Below are positions 60,860 to 64,000 of a stretch of DNA of 64,000 nt, piece after piece. A program made the translations under genes and the position numbers. Below the pieces are notes generated by a model that saw only the letters and a program-made list of their open reading frames with translations, did no database searches and was not told the DNA's origin. Origin of the DNA: Cedecea selenatireducens (GTDB lineage: Bacteria; Pseudomonadota; Gammaproteobacteria; Enterobacterales; Enterobacteriaceae); assembly GCF_042138895.1 (NCBI RefSeq), contig NZ_JBHIKW010000003.1:248001-312000 (forward strand). The letters are read 5' to 3'. Within the stretch, counting starts at the first letter, position 1. Each line of letters begins with the position of its first letter.

Positions 60860-61819
60860 TTGTTAGACAACATTAAACTTTCGCTCCAGTACCTTCTGCC
60901 AAAACTGTGGCTGACTCGCCTGGCAGGCTGGGGCGCAAGCAAACGTGCTGGCTGGCTGACCAAGCTGGTCATCGATTTGTTCGTCAAGTACTACAAAGTA
61001 GACATGAACGAGGCGCAGAAGCCGGACACCGCAGCTTACCGCACCTTCAACGACTTCTTTGTGCGTCCGCTTCGCGATGACGTTCGCCCGATGAACACCG
61101 ATCCGAGCGTGCTGGTCATGCCTGCCGACGGCGTGATAAGCCAGCTGGGCCGCATCGAAGAAGACAAAATCCTGCAGGCGAAAGGCCATAACTACAGCCT
61201 GGAAGCGCTGCTGGCGGGTAACTACCTGATGGCCGATCTGTTCCGTAACGGCAGTTTCGCCACGACTTACCTTTCTCCACGCGACTATCACCGCGTGCAT
61301 ATGCCGTGTAACGGTATTCTGCGCGAAATGATTTATGTGCCAGGCGATCTGTTCTCCGTGAATCACCTGACCGCGCAAAACGTGCCTAACCTTTTTGCCC
61401 GTAACGAACGCGTTATCTGCCTGTTCGACACAGAGTTTGGTCCAATGGCACAAATTCTGGTTGGTGCTACCATTGTTGGCAGCATCGAAACCGTCTGGGC
61501 CGGGACTATCACCCCACCGCGTGAGGGCGTTATCAAACGCTGGACCTGGCCTGCCGGTGAAAGCGAAGGCGCTGTGGCACTGCTGAAGGGTCAGGAAATG
61601 GGCCGCTTCAAGCTGGGCTCCACGGTGATTAACCTGTTTGCACCGGGCAAAGTAAACCTGGTCGAGCAGCTGAAAAGCCTGTCAGCAACGAAAATCGGTG
61701 AACCTCTGGCCATTTCTACCGAGCCTGTTATTGAGCCTGAAGTGCCGGTGAGCGAAATCCCTGCCGACGTTCTGGAAACCGAAGCAGACGTACCGGAAGC
61801 GCCAAAAACCGCAGAATAA
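60860..61819 (+). CDS. psd: Phosphatidylserine decarboxylase proenzyme
   Basis: 319-residue inner-membrane enzyme that makes phosphatidylethanolamine. Self-cleaves at the LGST motif (KLGSTVINLF, near residue 254) to give a beta chain and an alpha chain with an N-terminal pyruvoyl group. Catalytic DYHRVHMP His and MPADGVISQ Asp regions are seen. TTG start at 60860 with CCAGGAGG 5 bases upstream. The acidic C-terminal tail differs from E. coli. Confidence 0.97.
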   Translation: MLDNIKLSLQYLLPKLWLTRLAGWGASKRAGWLTKLVIDLFVKYYKVDMNEAQKPDTAAYRTFNDFFVRPLRDDVRPMNTDPSVLVMPADGVISQLGRIEEDKILQAKGHNYSLEALLAGNYLMADLFRNGSFATTYLSPRDYHRVHMPCNGILREMIYVPGDLFSVNHLTAQNVPNLFARNERVICLFDTEFGPMAQILVGATIVGSIETVWAGTITPPREGVIKRWTWPAGESEGAVALLKGQEMGRFKLGSTVINLFAPGKVNLVEQLKSLSATKIGEPLAISTEPVIEPEVPVSEIPADVLETEADVPEAPKTAE

Positions 61820-61876
61820 TGTCGAAGAACAGGCGACTGGCAACCCAGAAGCCTGAAAGACAACAGCACTTAACCA

Positions 61877-61900
61877 TGAAAATCAACCCATTGATTTTCA
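61877..61900 (+). repeat. Perfect hairpin between psd and mscM
   Basis: TGAAAATCAA-CCCA-TTGATTTTCA, 10-bp stem with a 4-base loop, 12 bases before a second hairpin. Confidence 0.55.
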
Positions 61901-61911
61901 GCTGAAACCTC

Positions 61912-61940
61912 AAAGAGGGAAACCGTGCTTTCCCTCTTTT
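61912..61940 (+). terminator. Terminator or attenuator between psd and mscM
   Basis: AAAGAGGGAAA / TTTCCCTCTTT, a perfect 11-bp stem with a 6-base loop ending in four T residues. In E. coli psd and mscM are co-transcribed, so this is probably a partial terminator. Confidence 0.6.
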
Positions 61941-61964
61941 CCAGCAACGTTATAGGTAACTGAC

Positions 61965-64000
61965 GTGCGCCTGATTATCACTTTCCTGATGGCCTGGTGC
62001 CTCAGCCTGGGGGCGTATGCAGCAACAGCGCCCGATGCAAAACAAATCTCGCAGGAACTGGAGCAGGCTAAGGCCGCCAAAAACACGCCAAACCAGGCGG
62101 AAATTGTGGAAGCTCTCCAGTCGGCGCTGAACGCGTTAGATGAACGCAAAGCCTCGCTTGAACGCGCCGAACAATACCAGCAAGTCATTGATAACTTCCC
62201 TAAGCTGTCGCAAACCCTGCGCAAACAGCTGACCAACCTGCGCGATGAACCTGAAGAAGTGCCGCCGGGCATGAGCAGCGACGCGTTAAACCAGGAGATT
62301 TTGCAGGTCAGCAGCCAGCTGCTGGACAAAAGCCGACTTGCCCAGCAGGAGCAGGAAAGAACCCGCGACATCAGCGACTCGCTAAGCCAGCTCCCTCAAC
62401 AGCAAACGGATACTCGCCGGCAGCTCAACGACATTGAGCGTCGCGCGGGCTCTCAGCAAAGTGGCAGCACGCCCCTGGCCCAGGCACAGCACTTCCTGCT
62501 GCAGGCTGAATCCGCCCGACTGAAGGCTCAGGTGGATGAACTCGAACTGGCTCAGCTTTCCGCTAACAACCGCCAGGAGCTTGCGCGCATGCGCGCCGAG
62601 CTGGCGCAAAAGCAGAGTACGCAGCTGGATGCCTACCTCCAGGCACTGAGAAACCAGCTCAACAGCCAGCGCCAGCGTGAAGCGGAACAGGCGCTGGAAA
62701 GCACCGAGCTACTGGCGGAAACCAGCGCTAACCTGCCGCCAGAAATATTCGAGCAGTTCAAAAATAACCGCGAACTCTCTCAGGCACTCAATCAACAAGC
62801 CCAGCGCATGGACCTGGTGGCCTCTCAGCAACGTCAGGCCAATAACCAGACGCTGCAGGTCCGCCAGGCGCTCAATACGCTGCGAGAGCAGTCCCAATGG
62901 CTGGGCGTCTCGAACGTGCTGGGTGAAGCACTGCGCGCCCAGGTTGCCCGCCTGCCGGACATGCCAAAGCCGCAGCAGCTGGACACCGAGCTGGCTCAGC
63001 TGCGCGTAGAGCGCCTGCACTATGAAGATTTGCTCAATAAACACGCCCAGCTACGCCAGGTTCGCCAGGCTGACGGCAGCCCGCTGACCGCCGAGCAAAA
63101 TAAGATCCTGCAGGCGCAGCTTCGCACCCAACGTGAGCTGCTGAACTCGCTGCTGCAGGGCGGCGATACCCTGATTCTCGAGTTAACCAAGCTGAAAGTG
63201 GCGAACAGCCAGCTTGAAGACGCGCTAAAAGAAGTGAATGAAGCGACCCACCGCTACCTGTTCTGGACGTCTGACGTCAGCCCAATAGGCATCAGCTGGC
63301 CGCTGGAAATCGTGCAAGATCTGCGGCGTCTGGTGTCGCTGGATACCTTTAGCCAGTTGGGTAAAGCCGCGATCATGATGGTAACCAGCAAAGAAACGCT
63401 GCTGCCGCTCTTCGGCGCGCTGATTCTGGTTGGGTTTAGCATTAGCTCGCGCCGTCACTTCACTGCCTTCCTCGAGCGCTCCAGCGCCAAAGTCGGAAAA
63501 GTAACGCAGGACCACTTCCGCCTGACGCTACGCACCGTGTTCTGGTCGATTCTGGTCGCCTCTCCGCTCCCCGTGCTGTGGGCAACGCTGGGTTATGGTT
63601 TGCAGGAAGCGTGGCCTTACCCCATCGCGGTGGCGATAGGCGACGGCGTTACCGCTACGGTGCCTCTACTTTGGGGGGTGATGATCTGCGCGACGTTCGC
63701 ACGCCCTACCGGGCTGTTTGTGGTGCATTTTGGCTGGCCGCGCGAGCGCGTAGGTCGGGCCATGCGCTACTACATCATGAGCATAGGCCTGATTGTGCCG
63801 CTGATCATGGCGCTGATTATGTTCGACAATCTCAACGACCGGGAATTTTCAGCCTCGTTGGGCAGGCTTTGCTTCATCATGATTTGCGGCGCGTTGGCTA
63901 TCGTCACGCTCAGCCTTAAACGTGCCGGGCTACCGCTCTATCTCGACAAGCAGGGCGATGGTGACAACATCGTGAACACCATTCTGTGGAACCTGCTGCT
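61965..64000 (+). CDS. mscM: Mechanosensitive channel MscM (YjeP), 3' truncated by window edge
   Basis: The frame runs open from GTG 61965 to the window end (678 codons of about 1107). Signal peptide MRLIITFLMAWCLSLGAYAA, then a long periplasmic coiled-coil region (about 25-470; rich in Gln/Leu/Ala, with QALRNQLNSQRQ and QALNTLREQSQWLG) and the first membrane helices (for example LPLFGALILVGFSIS). The channel pore domain lies beyond the window. MscS-superfamily channel of mini conductance relieving hypo-osmotic shock. No ATG start exists nearby. Confidence 0.96.
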   Translation, partial: MRLIITFLMAWCLSLGAYAATAPDAKQISQELEQAKAAKNTPNQAEIVEALQSALNALDERKASLERAEQYQQVIDNFPKLSQTLRKQLTNLRDEPEEVPPGMSSDALNQEILQVSSQLLDKSRLAQQEQERTRDISDSLSQLPQQQTDTRRQLNDIERRAGSQQSGSTPLAQAQHFLLQAESARLKAQVDELELAQLSANNRQELARMRAELAQKQSTQLDAYLQALRNQLNSQRQREAEQALESTELLAETSANLPPEIFEQFKNNRELSQALNQQAQRMDLVASQQRQANNQTLQVRQALNTLREQSQWLGVSNVLGEALRAQVARLPDMPKPQQLDTELAQLRVERLHYEDLLNKHAQLRQVRQADGSPLTAEQNKILQAQLRTQRELLNSLLQGGDTLILELTKLKVANSQLEDALKEVNEATHRYLFWTSDVSPIGISWPLEIVQDLRRLVSLDTFSQLGKAAIMMVTSKETLLPLFGALILVGFSISSRRHFTAFLERSSAKVGKVTQDHFRLTLRTVFWSILVASPLPVLWATLGYGLQEAWPYPIAVAIGDGVTATVPLLWGVMICATFARPTGLFVVHFGWPRERVGRAMRYYIMSIGLIVPLIMALIMFDNLNDREFSASLGRLCFIMICGALAIVTLSLKRAGLPLYLDKQGDGDNIVNTILWNLL

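Overview
The window is chromosomal backbone from a motile member of the Enterobacteriaceae that is not E. coli. Almost every protein matches the E. coli K-12 protein of the same name in length and motif order, and gene order follows the E. coli 94-95 min region with specific differences. The genus is not decided; something near Cedecea, Enterobacter, Klebsiella or Buttiauxella is my guess. No phage, insertion sequence, plasmid or CRISPR sequence was seen.

Layout. 1-1439: yqjG (5' end cut off) and yhaH, which in E. coli lie far away, here beside mpl. 1491-7101: mpl and fbp (divergent), a chemoreceptor where E. coli has ytfQRT-yjfF, then ppa and the chpSB toxin-antitoxin pair. 7321-13177: tamA-tamB-ytfP, for outer-membrane assembly and lipid transport. 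13392-19574: msrA, ytfL, ytfK, ytfJ, cysQ, cpdB. 19580-25503: ytfH/qorB, an AraC-family gene absent from the E. coli locus, ytfF, a second (Tsr-like) chemoreceptor, and ytfE with an NsrR site. 25576-31053: cycA, fklB, ytfB, the rpsF-priB-rpsR-rplI operon, yjfY. 31136-37831: the whole L-ascorbate regulon (ulaABCDEF, ulaG, ulaR). 37834-41141: yjfP, bsmA, yjfN, aidB. 41250-46848: rlmB, rnr, nsrR, purA, yjeT. 46911-57171: the nnr-tsaE-amiB-mutL-miaA-hfq-hflX-hflK-hflC superoperon. 57170-64000: queG, a datA-like DnaA-box/IHF locus, three tandem tRNA-Gly(GCC) genes, orn, rsgA, psd and mscM (3' end cut off).

How things connect. NsrR and one of its classical targets (ytfE) are both present with a near-perfect operator. 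Both extra chemoreceptors have textbook FliA (sigma-28) promoters, so they are expected to be expressed with the flagellar late genes; one ends in the NWETF tether and the other does not. The queG-glyVXY interval carries three consensus DnaA boxes in one orientation and a consensus IHF site, in the same position as E. coli datA, which stimulates hydrolysis of DnaA-bound ATP.

The most rewarding places for follow-up are the datA-like locus, the two chemoreceptor insertions, the nested palindromes and tandem repeats in front of the AraC gene, the 36-bp duplicated terminator between ytfB and rplI, and the palindromic element between rlmB and rnr. All gene assignments come from reading the sequence against remembered family members; no database search was run.
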